16,714 nucleotides of DNA from Anaerolineaceae bacterium UBA5311 (GTDB lineage Bacteria > Chloroflexota > Anaerolineae > Anaerolineales > Anaerolineaceae), in the NCBI GenBank assembly GCA_002411175.1, contig DHRN01000015.1, forward strand, positions 15,747-32,460, given 5' to 3'. Positions within the stretch are counted from its first letter, which is position 1; each line of letters opens with the position of its first letter. This document shows positions 1-5,491 of this stretch, one piece after another. The translations under genes and the position numbers were made by a program. Under the pieces are notes generated by a model that was not told where the DNA came from, did no database searches, and saw only the letters and a list, made by a program, of their open reading frames with translations.

Positions 1-190
1 CGTCACTGCGAGCCCCCGTTAAAGGGATGGCAGGAGCTTTTGAATCACATGAGGGGGCGCGGCAGTCTGCCTTAATTCTTTTGTCGTGGGTACAAGCGAA
101 AAAGATAAACTGCGGATTGCCACGCCGTTTTGCCGAATGAAATATATGCCCAACAATCAAGGCATAACGGCAAAACGGCTCGCAATGACC
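1..190. repeat. Terminal-inverted-repeat element A (MITE-like, non-coding)
   Basis: The segment begins with CGTCACTGCGAG (1-12) and ends with CTCGCAATGACC (179-190), which are imperfect inverted copies of each other. Its first 70 bp recur almost unchanged at 2286-2356. Inside is a strong hairpin: GCCGTTTTGCCG (124-135) is perfectly complementary to CGGCAAAACGGC (168-179), with an inner TATGCC/GGCATA pair. It encodes no credible protein. This looks like a small non-autonomous repeat element, or half of a larger one cut by the window edge. No target-site duplication can be checked because it starts at base 1. Confidence 0.6.
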
Positions 191-215
191 AGACTCCTGC
201 TTTCATCCTGTAATT

Positions 216-369
216 CTCTCACCCCCCTGCCCCCCTCTAAAGAGGGGGTTGTTCTGAGCTTCTTTTTGGAATGCTCTCACCCCCCTGCCCCCGTCTAAAG
301 AGGGGGTCGTTTTGAGCCGTTTTTTGGAATGCTCTCACCCCCCTGCCCCCCTCTAAAGAGGGGGTTGTT
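216..369. repeat. Three tandem copies of a 58-bp C/G-tract repeat
   Basis: The unit starts CTCTCACCCCCCTGCC and recurs at 216, 274 and 332, an exact 58-bp period. Each copy holds the hairpin CCCCCTCT-AA-AGAGGGGG (8-bp stem); the second copy carries a one-base change in the stem. The rest of each unit is a T-rich stretch with TTTTTGGAAT. The same unit occurs again as a pair at 2012-2107 and once at 2574-2610, so it is a dispersed, locally amplified family. It is not coding. Confidence 0.75.
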
Positions 370-399
370 AGTCACCACCGCATTATTGCAAGATAGCGG

Positions 400-411
400 A
401 GAAACGTTTCT
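400..411. promoter_or_regulatory. 12-bp palindrome upstream of the lysozyme gene
   Basis: AGAAACGTTTCT is a perfect palindrome 48 bp before the lysozyme start and is followed by a T-run. Its shape resembles half-site pairs bound by LacI-type repressors, but no regulator gene is present and no clear -35/-10 pair stands beside it. It is a possible operator only. Confidence 0.25.
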
Positions 412-458
412 TTTTTTCAATCTGCCAACTCTGGCATTCTACTTGCAACTATGAGCGC

Positions 459-1568
459 ATGACAAGAGCATTCGGAATTGACATCAGTAAACATCAAGCC
501 AGCGCTGACGGTAAAAAACTCATGAACTTCGCTGCCGTCCGCGACCACAAAGAAAAAATAAGCTTTATTGCTTCACGCGCCGGCATATCATGGGGCTATC
601 AGGACCCACAGTTTCACTACCACTGGTCCCAGTCTGGTCTGCTCAAAGTCGGGCGGATTGCCTACCACGTGATCTATTTCGGTGAAAGCGCGATCGCCCA
701 GATGGATTCCCTCTTCAAAATGCTCGAAAAGCAATCCGATTTCGCCCACGACCGGATCGCGCTCGACCTTGAAGTGGAGGGCATCAACACGCGTTCACGC
801 ATCACCACCACGACGAATAATTGCCTGGAGATCTGCAAATCCCGCACCGGTCGCTATCCCATCGTTTATTCCCGGGCATCCTGGGTGAATTCATATCTTG
901 CTGTTGGCGACATGCCGAAAATCAATTGGTGGCTGGCAACTTACCGCAAGCCCTCCCCTTCACCGTTTTACACCAGCGAACATCCCGGACCACCCCTTTT
1001 GCCGAAGGGTGTCAGCACCTACCTGATTCATCAAACCGGCGATAAGAACCGCTCGATCGGCGCGCAGAGCCACTACATGGACTATAACCGCTTCAATGGG
1101 GACCTGCAGGCGGTTCAGAAATTTTTCAACAACCCGCAGGACACGGTCATCGACCCGCCCAAAGACGAGGCGCTCTTCAAAGTCAAATGCATGGTCAATT
1201 CCCTGCGCAAGCGCAGCGGTCCCGGCAGCAATCATTCCGTTATCGGGCATCTTTACCTGGGTGATGTGGTTTCGGTCTATGAGGAACGGGGCAGCTGGCT
1301 GAGGATAGACCCAGCGGCAAGTGTTTGGTGCAGCGGCGCGTCGAATTATGTCTTCCGCATGAACGAGGGAGATACGATACAACACGCCCAATGCATCGTC
1401 TCGGCGCTCTTCAAACGGGAAGGACCAGGCAAACAACACAAGATCATTGGCAACCTTGTCCGTAACGATGTTGTTGGGATTTACGAAGAAAAAATTGGTT
1501 GGTTTCGTATCACTGCCGACAAAAACGTTTGGGTTTGCGGCTTCCCCCAGTATATGCGCCTTTTGTAG
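459..1568 (+). CDS. GH25-family lysozyme (muramidase) with two C-terminal SH3-like repeats
   Basis: Predicted to cleave the N-acetylmuramic acid to N-acetylglucosamine bond in peptidoglycan. Residues 1-225 match the GH25 fold: FGIDISKHQ with Asp8, ALDLEVEG with Asp103 and Glu105 (the catalytic acidic pair region), YSRASW, WWLATY, and the closing MDYNRFNG motif around Asp208. The C-terminal third (about 240-362) holds two similar SH3-like wall-binding repeats, each with R-x-GPG, a G-H/N-L turn, DVV-x-x-YEE and a W-x-R-I end. The 369-residue protein has no visible signal peptide or membrane helix, so export is unexplained; a phage-type endolysin, a non-classically exported enzyme or a distant start are alternatives. 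No Shine-Dalgarno is evident before this ATG. It stands alone, faces away from the repeats and ends at a strong terminator. It looks more GC-rich than the large minus-strand cluster. Confidence 0.85.
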   Translation: MTRAFGIDISKHQASADGKKLMNFAAVRDHKEKISFIASRAGISWGYQDPQFHYHWSQSGLLKVGRIAYHVIYFGESAIAQMDSLFKMLEKQSDFAHDRIALDLEVEGINTRSRITTTTNNCLEICKSRTGRYPIVYSRASWVNSYLAVGDMPKINWWLATYRKPSPSPFYTSEHPGPPLLPKGVSTYLIHQTGDKNRSIGAQSHYMDYNRFNGDLQAVQKFFNNPQDTVIDPPKDEALFKVKCMVNSLRKRSGPGSNHSVIGHLYLGDVVSVYEERGSWLRIDPAASVWCSGASNYVFRMNEGDTIQHAQCIVSALFKREGPGKQHKIIGNLVRNDVVGIYEEKIGWFRITADKNVWVCGFPQYMRLL

Positions 1569-1586
1569 ATGTTGCTTTTTTAATTC

Positions 1587-1618
1587 AAAAGAGGCTGACT
1601 AAAAAGTCAGCCTCTTTT
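1587..1618. terminator. Bidirectional intrinsic terminator
   Basis: A perfect 14-bp stem, AAAAGAGGCTGACT paired with AGTCAGCCTCTTTT, encloses an AAAA loop and is followed by T residues on the plus strand. On the minus strand the tail is TTTTGAATTAAAAA. It starts 18 bp after the lysozyme stop and lies 15 bp past the end of the convergent small membrane protein gene, so it can serve both. Confidence 0.85.
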
Positions 1619-1632
1619 TCTTGAATGTTTGA

Positions 1633-1800
1633 TTAGAAATCTTTGAGAATAACACCCAGCGCGAGCAGAACGAATGCCACGATCCAAAGCCAGGGGTTTG
1701 CAACTGCGAGAGCCGCCACAGCGAACTCAGCCAACAGCGCAACGAGAAAAAGTACTACAGCGATGTAAAAAACGATTTGTTTTGGTGCATTTAATTTCAT
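1633..1800 (-). CDS. Small two-helix membrane protein, 55 aa, unknown function
   Basis: The reading frame starts with ATG at 1800, preceded by the very strong ribosome binding site AAGGAGATATC, and ends with TAA at 1633-1635. The product begins MKLNAPKQIVFYIAVV and has two hydrophobic segments, about residues 9-34 and 36-52, split by an Asn-Pro-Trp turn, with a short charged C-terminus (LKDF). It is therefore predicted to be an integral membrane hairpin. The terminator just past its stop supports a real transcription unit. I do not recognise a family. It may be a generic small membrane protein of the superinfection-immunity or DUF type; no catalytic residues are visible. It is shorter than typical ORF-calling cut-offs and could be missed by annotation. 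Confidence 0.72.
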   Translation of the reverse strand: MKLNAPKQIVFYIAVVLFLVALLAEFAVAALAVANPWLWIVAFVLLALGVILKDF

Positions 1801-1932
1801 GATATCTCCTTTTGGTTTGATGGAATAATACCTATAACTATACTATACTCTGGTTAAATATAGGTGTATTTTGGCAGATTTGTATAATCTTTTTTTAGCT
1901 TGCGAGTGTAAATTTTTTGGCTGTGGGAGCGT
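1801..1932. other. AT-rich leader of the small membrane gene
   Basis: This stretch holds the ribosome binding site of the small gene and, reading on the minus strand, several overlapping -10-like hexamers (TATAGT, TATAGG) around 1838-1855. No convincing -35 box is seen at the right spacing, so the promoter cannot be fixed. Nothing coding is seen. Confidence 0.4.
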
Positions 1933-2052
1933 TAAGATCCTTCGCAAAAGAGGCTCAGGATGACAGGAAATGGGCCGATGGCTGATCACTGAAATCTTTA
2001 CGATCGGAATTCTCTCACCCCCCTGCCCCCCTCTAAAGAGGGGGTTGTGCTG
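1933..2052. repeat. 120-bp direct repeat, copy 1
   Basis: This 120-bp block recurs at 2495-2614, exactly 562 bp downstream, with only two base differences that I can see (near 1970-1975). It starts TAAGATCCTTCGCAAAAGAG, passes through a GGATGACAGG motif and TGATCACTGAAATC, and runs into a C/G-tract hairpin unit at 2012. The near identity implies a recent duplication or gene conversion. Confidence 0.85.
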
Positions 2053-2107
2053 AGCTTTTTTTTGGAATTTTCTCACCCCCCTGCCCCCCTCTAAAAAGGG
2101 GTTGTGG
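2012..2107. repeat. Two tandem copies of the 58-bp C/G-tract repeat
   Basis: The unit repeats at 2012 and 2070, again with a 58-bp period. The first copy keeps the CCCCCTCT-AA-AGAGGGGG hairpin; the second is decayed (CTAAAAAGGGG). The first copy lies inside the 120-bp duplicated block. Confidence 0.75.
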
Positions 2108-2124
2108 CTTCCCGATTCCCGTTC

Positions 2125-2242
2125 CCTGTCATCCTAAACGAAGTGACACACAGTGTACTTCGTAAGGATCTTGCCGTTTCAATCACAACGACTTTTCCAT
2201 TAAATGTTAAGATCCATCGCAAAAGAGGCTCTGGATGACAGG
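2125..2242. repeat. 118-bp element with 10-bp perfect terminal inverted repeats
   Basis: The ends CCTGTCATCC (2125-2134) and GGATGACAGG (2233-2242) are perfect inverted repeats. The left end continues into a long, almost perfect hairpin at 2131-2170: ATCCT, ACGAAGT and CAC pair in turn with GTG, ACTTCGT and AGGAT. The right end carries the TAAGATCC-A-TCGCAAAAG motif shared with three other places (1933, 2495, 2710). This is a MITE-like or palindromic repeat with no coding capacity. Confidence 0.65.
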
Positions 2243-2285
2243 ACATCGGGGGGCGGGGAGCTTTGAAATTGGTAAATCTCATATC

Positions 2286-2446
2286 CGTCACTGCGAGCCC
2301 CCGTTAAAGGGATGGCAGGAACAATTGAATCAAAATGAGGGGGCGCGGCAGTCTGCATTTGGTTTCTTGTCTTGATCGGATGTAAAAGATAAAAGGCAGA
2401 TTGCTTCGCTTCACTCGCAATGACGTGCGTTTTGCTCGCAATGACG
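2286..2446. repeat. Terminal-inverted-repeat element B, related to element A
   Basis: Positions 2286-2356 repeat bases 1-70 with a few changes. The element starts CGTCACTGCGAG and is closed by CTCGCAATGACG at 2414-2425, with a second closing copy at 2435-2446. A further left-end copy, CGTCACTGCGAG, lies at 2458-2469. The interior differs from element A, which suggests modular exchange or internal deletion. Confidence 0.65.
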
Positions 2447-2494
2447 GATTACAGATGCGTCACTGCGAGTCAAGAATCTTGCACGTGGGATTGG

Positions 2495-2614
2495 TAAGAT
2501 CCTTCGCAAAAGAGGCTCAGGATGACAGGAAAAGGGCTGATGGCTGATCACTGAAATCTTTACGATCGGAATTCTCTCACCCCCCTGCCCCCCTCTAAAG
2601 AGGGGGTTGTGCTG
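2495..2614. repeat. 120-bp direct repeat, copy 2
   Basis: This is the near-identical partner of 1933-2052. It also ends in a single C/G-tract hairpin unit (2574-2610), after which similarity to copy 1 stops abruptly at GCTG. Confidence 0.85.
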
Positions 2615-2640
2615 GCAAGGGCAATCCTTCGTCTGATCGG

Positions 2641-2694
2641 AATGAGACCGCGCGGAAGGCTCGATGAGCCTGGGAGCATCGCGGCGGTCTCATT
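2641..2694. repeat. 54-bp structured inverted repeat
   Basis: AATGAGACCGC (2641-2651) is perfectly complementary to GCGGTCTCATT (2684-2694). Inside the loop is a smaller perfect hairpin, GGCTC-GAT-GAGCC (2658-2670). There is no T-run on either side, so it is not a standard intrinsic terminator, although it lies where transcripts of the large minus-strand cluster would end. Confidence 0.6.
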
Positions 2695-2740
2695 GCACGA
2701 CGGCATTCTTAAGATCCTTCGCAAAAGAGGCTCAAGATGA

Positions 2741-2820
2741 CAGTTTGCTTGTCAGAATGACAGTTTGCTTGTCAGAATGACGGTTCTTTTGTCAGAATGA
2801 CAGTTCTTTTGTCAAAATGA
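2741..2820. repeat. Four tandem 20-bp repeats just past the end of the cluster
   Basis: Four exact-period 20-bp units fill 2741-2820. Units 1 and 2 are identical (CAGTTTGCTTGTCAGAATGA); units 3 and 4 differ at a few positions. The array abuts the shared TAAGATCCTTCGCAAAAGAG motif (2710-2743) and ends 8 bp from the stop codon of the BtpA-family gene. No spacers are present, so it is not a CRISPR array. Confidence 0.85.
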
Positions 2821-2827
2821 GAATTCG

Positions 2828-3625
2828 TTATGCATCAAATCGCTTTACAATTTCCATAAGCTGAAGGGTTTTTTCTTTATCAATCGGGTTAATTAAGAGC
2901 CCGTCTTTTTTCAGCGCAGAACCAACAATTGCTCCATCAGCGATTTCAAGAATTGATGTGACATTATCCAGGTTCAGCCCGCTTCCGGAAAACACCGGTA
3001 TTTTAGCGATCTGTTTCACACGATCCAATTCTTCGGTCGAAGATGAGACTCCTGTCCGTGAGCCTGTCACGATAATGGTATCCGCTCCGTTACTCTGCGC
3101 CATCAGAGCGCTATCTTCCAGGGGTAAGTTGTGGACTAATGGGTAGGAGCTTTTTACCTGGACATCACAAAAGAGTAAGATGTTTTCCGCCTCCAGAGCT
3201 TTTCGGTACTTAATTACCTCCCGCGCGCAGGGAAAGATTATCCCTGCCGAAGTAACAATTGTATCGGTAAACACCGGAACTCTAATAAAATCAGCATCGA
3301 TCGCGTAGGCAATCGCGAGACCGGCTTTATAATCGCAAAACGCCGCGTCAATGCCGACAGGGATGGAGATGTTATTTTTCACATTTGAGCTAATTACGGT
3401 CAAGGTTGTAGTTTGTTCAGTATCAAGGTCGATTGCTACCGGGCTGTCGTTTGTATTCTCAACAATCAGAGCATCCACACCAGCCGCTTCCAGGATTGTC
3501 GCGTCTGCGACTGCCCGATCGATAATCTGCTGCATGCTGCCTGAGTAATTCCTGGTTCCAGGTAAAGGAAGACAATGCACCATTCCAATTATTGTTTTCC
3601 TGGTTAGTAAATCGTTTAATTTCAT
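2828..3625 (-). CDS. BtpA/SgcQ-family TIM-barrel protein
   Basis: A 265-residue protein with the BtpA-family pattern: GMVHCLPLPG (14-23), ALIVEN (53-57), FIRVPVFT (113-120), CDVQVK (153-158), IIVTGSRTG (184-192), SGSGLN (213-218) and IVGSALKKDG (233-242). The family is named after a cyanobacterial photosystem I biogenesis factor, but SgcQ-type members sit in sugar operons and have no settled reaction; the late glycine-rich loops resemble phosphate-binding loops of TIM-barrel enzymes. The ATG at 3625 is chosen because GAAAGG precedes it; a TTG 30 bp upstream would add ten residues. It is the last gene of the cluster, 69 bp after the hydrolase. A role as aldolase, isomerase or glycosidase on a phosphorylated sugar is inference. 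Confidence 0.85.
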   Translation of the reverse strand: MKLNDLLTRKTIIGMVHCLPLPGTRNYSGSMQQIIDRAVADATILEAAGVDALIVENTNDSPVAIDLDTEQTTTLTVISSNVKNNISIPVGIDAAFCDYKAGLAIAYAIDADFIRVPVFTDTIVTSAGIIFPCAREVIKYRKALEAENILLFCDVQVKSSYPLVHNLPLEDSALMAQSNGADTIIVTGSRTGVSSSTEELDRVKQIAKIPVFSGSGLNLDNVTSILEIADGAIVGSALKKDGLLINPIDKEKTLQLMEIVKRFDA

Positions 3626-3664
3626 ATAGCATTTGCCTTTCGTTCTTTGATCCAAATTGTGAGC

Positions 3665-3679
3665 ATTTGCCAGGCAAAT
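3665..3679. promoter_or_regulatory. Short palindrome between the hydrolase and BtpA-family genes
   Basis: ATTTGCC-A-GGCAAAT is a perfect 7-bp inverted repeat in the 69-bp gap. It could be an operator for an internal promoter or a small mRNA hairpin; nothing else supports either. Confidence 0.25.
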
Positions 3680-3694
3680 AATTGCCGGCTATTC

Positions 3695-4267
3695 TCAAAT
3701 TGTTTCGCTATCGATCATGGCAATCAGTTCATCAGAGGTGAGAATCTTTGCCGTGTACTTTCCGATATCTTCAATATGGAATTTATTTAATTCGTCCGTA
3801 TTGGTAGAAACGCAATCACTTATCAGGTATGTCCGGAATTCCCGCATCGATGCATCAACAGCCGTGGCTCTCACGCAAACATTTGTTTTGGTGCCAATGA
3901 TCGCGACGGCTTCGATTCCATTCCCGATGAGAAGCTCCTCGAGATTAGTTTTAAAGAAACCACTGGCTTTCCTTTTCACAACGATTGGGTCATTTTCATC
4001 GATGGGCAGGCGGGGATCCAAAAGTTCCCCGCCTGTGCCTTCAACACAACTTTCCCTAAGAGAGATAAACGTTTTCCCTCTTCGCTCGTTTTCAGCTAAT
4101 TCCACGATTTGCTGAATGTAAATAGTAAGAATTTCACGTTCTTTCACCTGGTTTATCAGCCTAACCACAGCTGGCATCATTGCGCCAGTTGATGGGTAAT
4201 AGACTTTTCCGGTCGGTTGGGTAAAATCATTTACCAAATCTACAACGAGCAGGGCTAATTTTCGCAT
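3695..4267 (-). CDS. Isochorismatase-fold cysteine hydrolase
   Basis: A 190-residue member of the isochorismatase/nicotinamidase/ureidoacrylate-amidohydrolase superfamily. The expected catalytic triad is visible: Asp10 in LLVVDLVNDF, Lys98 in VVKRKASGFF, and the nucleophile Cys131 in TNVCVRATAVDA; the residues before it (IIGTKT) match the cis-peptide loop. The family hydrolyses amides or vinyl ethers, for example nicotinamide, ureidoacrylate or isochorismate. The substrate cannot be read from the sequence, and the usual metal-site signature of true nicotinamidases is not evident. GGAGAAG lies at good distance from the ATG. It sits 21 bp after the alcohol dehydrogenase gene. In a nucleoside-breakdown context, deamidation or ring-fragment hydrolysis of the released base is a reasonable guess. 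Confidence 0.88.
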   Translation of the reverse strand: MRKLALLVVDLVNDFTQPTGKVYYPSTGAMMPAVVRLINQVKEREILTIYIQQIVELAENERRGKTFISLRESCVEGTGGELLDPRLPIDENDPIVVKRKASGFFKTNLEELLIGNGIEAVAIIGTKTNVCVRATAVDASMREFRTYLISDCVSTNTDELNKFHIEDIGKYTAKILTSDELIAMIDSETI

Positions 4268-4288
4268 CTGGCTTCTCCATCTATCTGC

Positions 4289-5476
4289 TTACAGACACAT
4301 TCTTAACATTTCTAAAATGTTTTCCCGGTTCAAAGGAACGAAACAATTTTCCAAAGCGGCATTGTCGACAGTGCTCATAATATGATCTGCCATCTCTTCA
4401 AAATATTCATCGGTAATGTTTTCGTTCAATTCAACCAACCTGGAAGGCATGTTGATCGATTTGAAATAGTCTTCCGTTGCTTCAATTGAGAGCATCGCGA
4501 TTTCCCGGTCTGTCTTGCCCTTGGGGTCGATTTTCCAGACATTTACGCCATAATCGACAAATTTTGGCAAGGTGGAGTCGAACTGAACGCTATATCTGAA
4601 CCATTGGGGAATTAATATCGCCAACCCGGCTCCGTGAGTTGTGTTGTAGTATCCGCTGATTTCCTGCTCGAGGAAGTGGACCGTCCACTGATTTGGGAAG
4701 CCCTTGCCAATCAAACCTGTGAGTGCCCAAACGCTGGTATAAAGCAGGTTAGCGTGAGCGTCATAATCGTTGGGGTCGTCATAGGCTTTCTTTCCGTATT
4801 CAATTGTATTGATGAGCATGGCTTCACCAACCCGGTCTTGAAATCCAGCGGTGTCATAGTTATTGAAGTAATACTCCATCACATGAGACATAATATCGAC
4901 AACACCGGCAGCCTTGAACTGTTTTGGAACCGTCATGGTATATTCCGGGTCCAAAATCGCGGCTCGGGGTCTCATGTCTGCATGTCCCAAACCAAGTTTT
5001 TCGTTGGTTTCGAGGTTGCTGATGACCGCGCTTGTATCCATCTCAGATCCGGTTGCTGCCAGGGTTGAGACAACGATCACTGGCAAAACGCTGACAACTT
5101 TACCTTTCTTAATAACCAGATCCCAGGGATCGCCAGCGTATGAGACCGAGGCAGCGATCGCCTTTGAGCAATCAAACACGCTTCCGCCACCAACAGCCAG
5201 CACTACTTCAATTCCGTGTTCGCGACAAATCCCGACACCTTCTCTAACCGTAGTGATTTTCGGATTCGGTGTGACACCAGCTAATTCCCAAAATTCAATT
5301 CCATTATTATTGAGAATCTCCACGACGGTGTCATAGAGCCCGGTTTTCTTGATGCTTCCGCCGCCATACACAAAGAGGACTTTGTTTCCATAGGCTTTGA
5401 TGCTCGAAGCAAGGTTTTCAATCTGACCTTTTCCGAAATAAATTCTGGTTGGCACGTGCATTGTAATGTTTTTCAT
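4289..5476 (-). CDS. Iron-dependent alcohol dehydrogenase (YqhD/butanol-dehydrogenase-like)
   Basis: A full-length 395-residue group III alcohol dehydrogenase that probably reduces an aldehyde to an alcohol with NAD(P)H. The N-terminal Rossmann-like half shows YGGGS (37-41) and the coenzyme loop AVGGGSVFD (94-102), which in YqhD-type enzymes contacts the dinucleotide, then STLAATGSEMD (137-147). The C-terminal helical half has all four metal ligands: Asp194 and His198 (VDIMSH), His267 (TVHFLEQE) and His281 (NTTHGAG). GGAG precedes the ATG. It lies 15 bp after the TrpA-like gene. Inside a sugar-catabolic cluster it would most simply dispose of an aldehyde made by a retro-aldol step, much as such enzymes do in fucose, rhamnose and 5-deoxyribose pathways. 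Cofactor and substrate preference are not determined. Confidence 0.93.
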   Translation of the reverse strand: MKNITMHVPTRIYFGKGQIENLASSIKAYGNKVLFVYGGGSIKKTGLYDTVVEILNNNGIEFWELAGVTPNPKITTVREGVGICREHGIEVVLAVGGGSVFDCSKAIAASVSYAGDPWDLVIKKGKVVSVLPVIVVSTLAATGSEMDTSAVISNLETNEKLGLGHADMRPRAAILDPEYTMTVPKQFKAAGVVDIMSHVMEYYFNNYDTAGFQDRVGEAMLINTIEYGKKAYDDPNDYDAHANLLYTSVWALTGLIGKGFPNQWTVHFLEQEISGYYNTTHGAGLAILIPQWFRYSVQFDSTLPKFVDYGVNVWKIDPKGKTDREIAMLSIEATEDYFKSINMPSRLVELNENITDEYFEEMADHIMSTVDNAALENCFVPLNRENILEMLRMCL

Positions 5477-5491
5477 TTTCTTTTCTCCATT

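Noticed and set aside
86..298. Small plus-strand frame in the left repeats
   Set aside because: It spans the inverted-repeat element and C/G-tract repeats, has no ribosome binding site and encodes low-complexity Pro/Leu sequence.
960..1439. Minus-strand 159-codon frame
   Set aside because: It is antisense to the GH25 lysozyme, whose catalytic and SH3-like motifs run through the same DNA.
1843..2291. Two minus-strand frames in the repeat island
   Set aside because: Both are translations of the dispersed repeats (their products share a PMSCHPEPLLR-like stretch because the DNA repeats) and neither has a start signal.
2641..2694. tRNA or intrinsic terminator
   Set aside because: The fold has only two nested stems with no anticodon or T-arm consensus, and no U-run follows on either strand.
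2741..2820. Possible CRISPR array
   Set aside because: The 20-bp units are directly adjacent with no spacers, and there are no cas genes.
4634..5336. Plus-strand frames of about 140 codons
   Set aside because: They lie wholly antisense to the alcohol dehydrogenase gene, whose motifs and metal ligands are intact.
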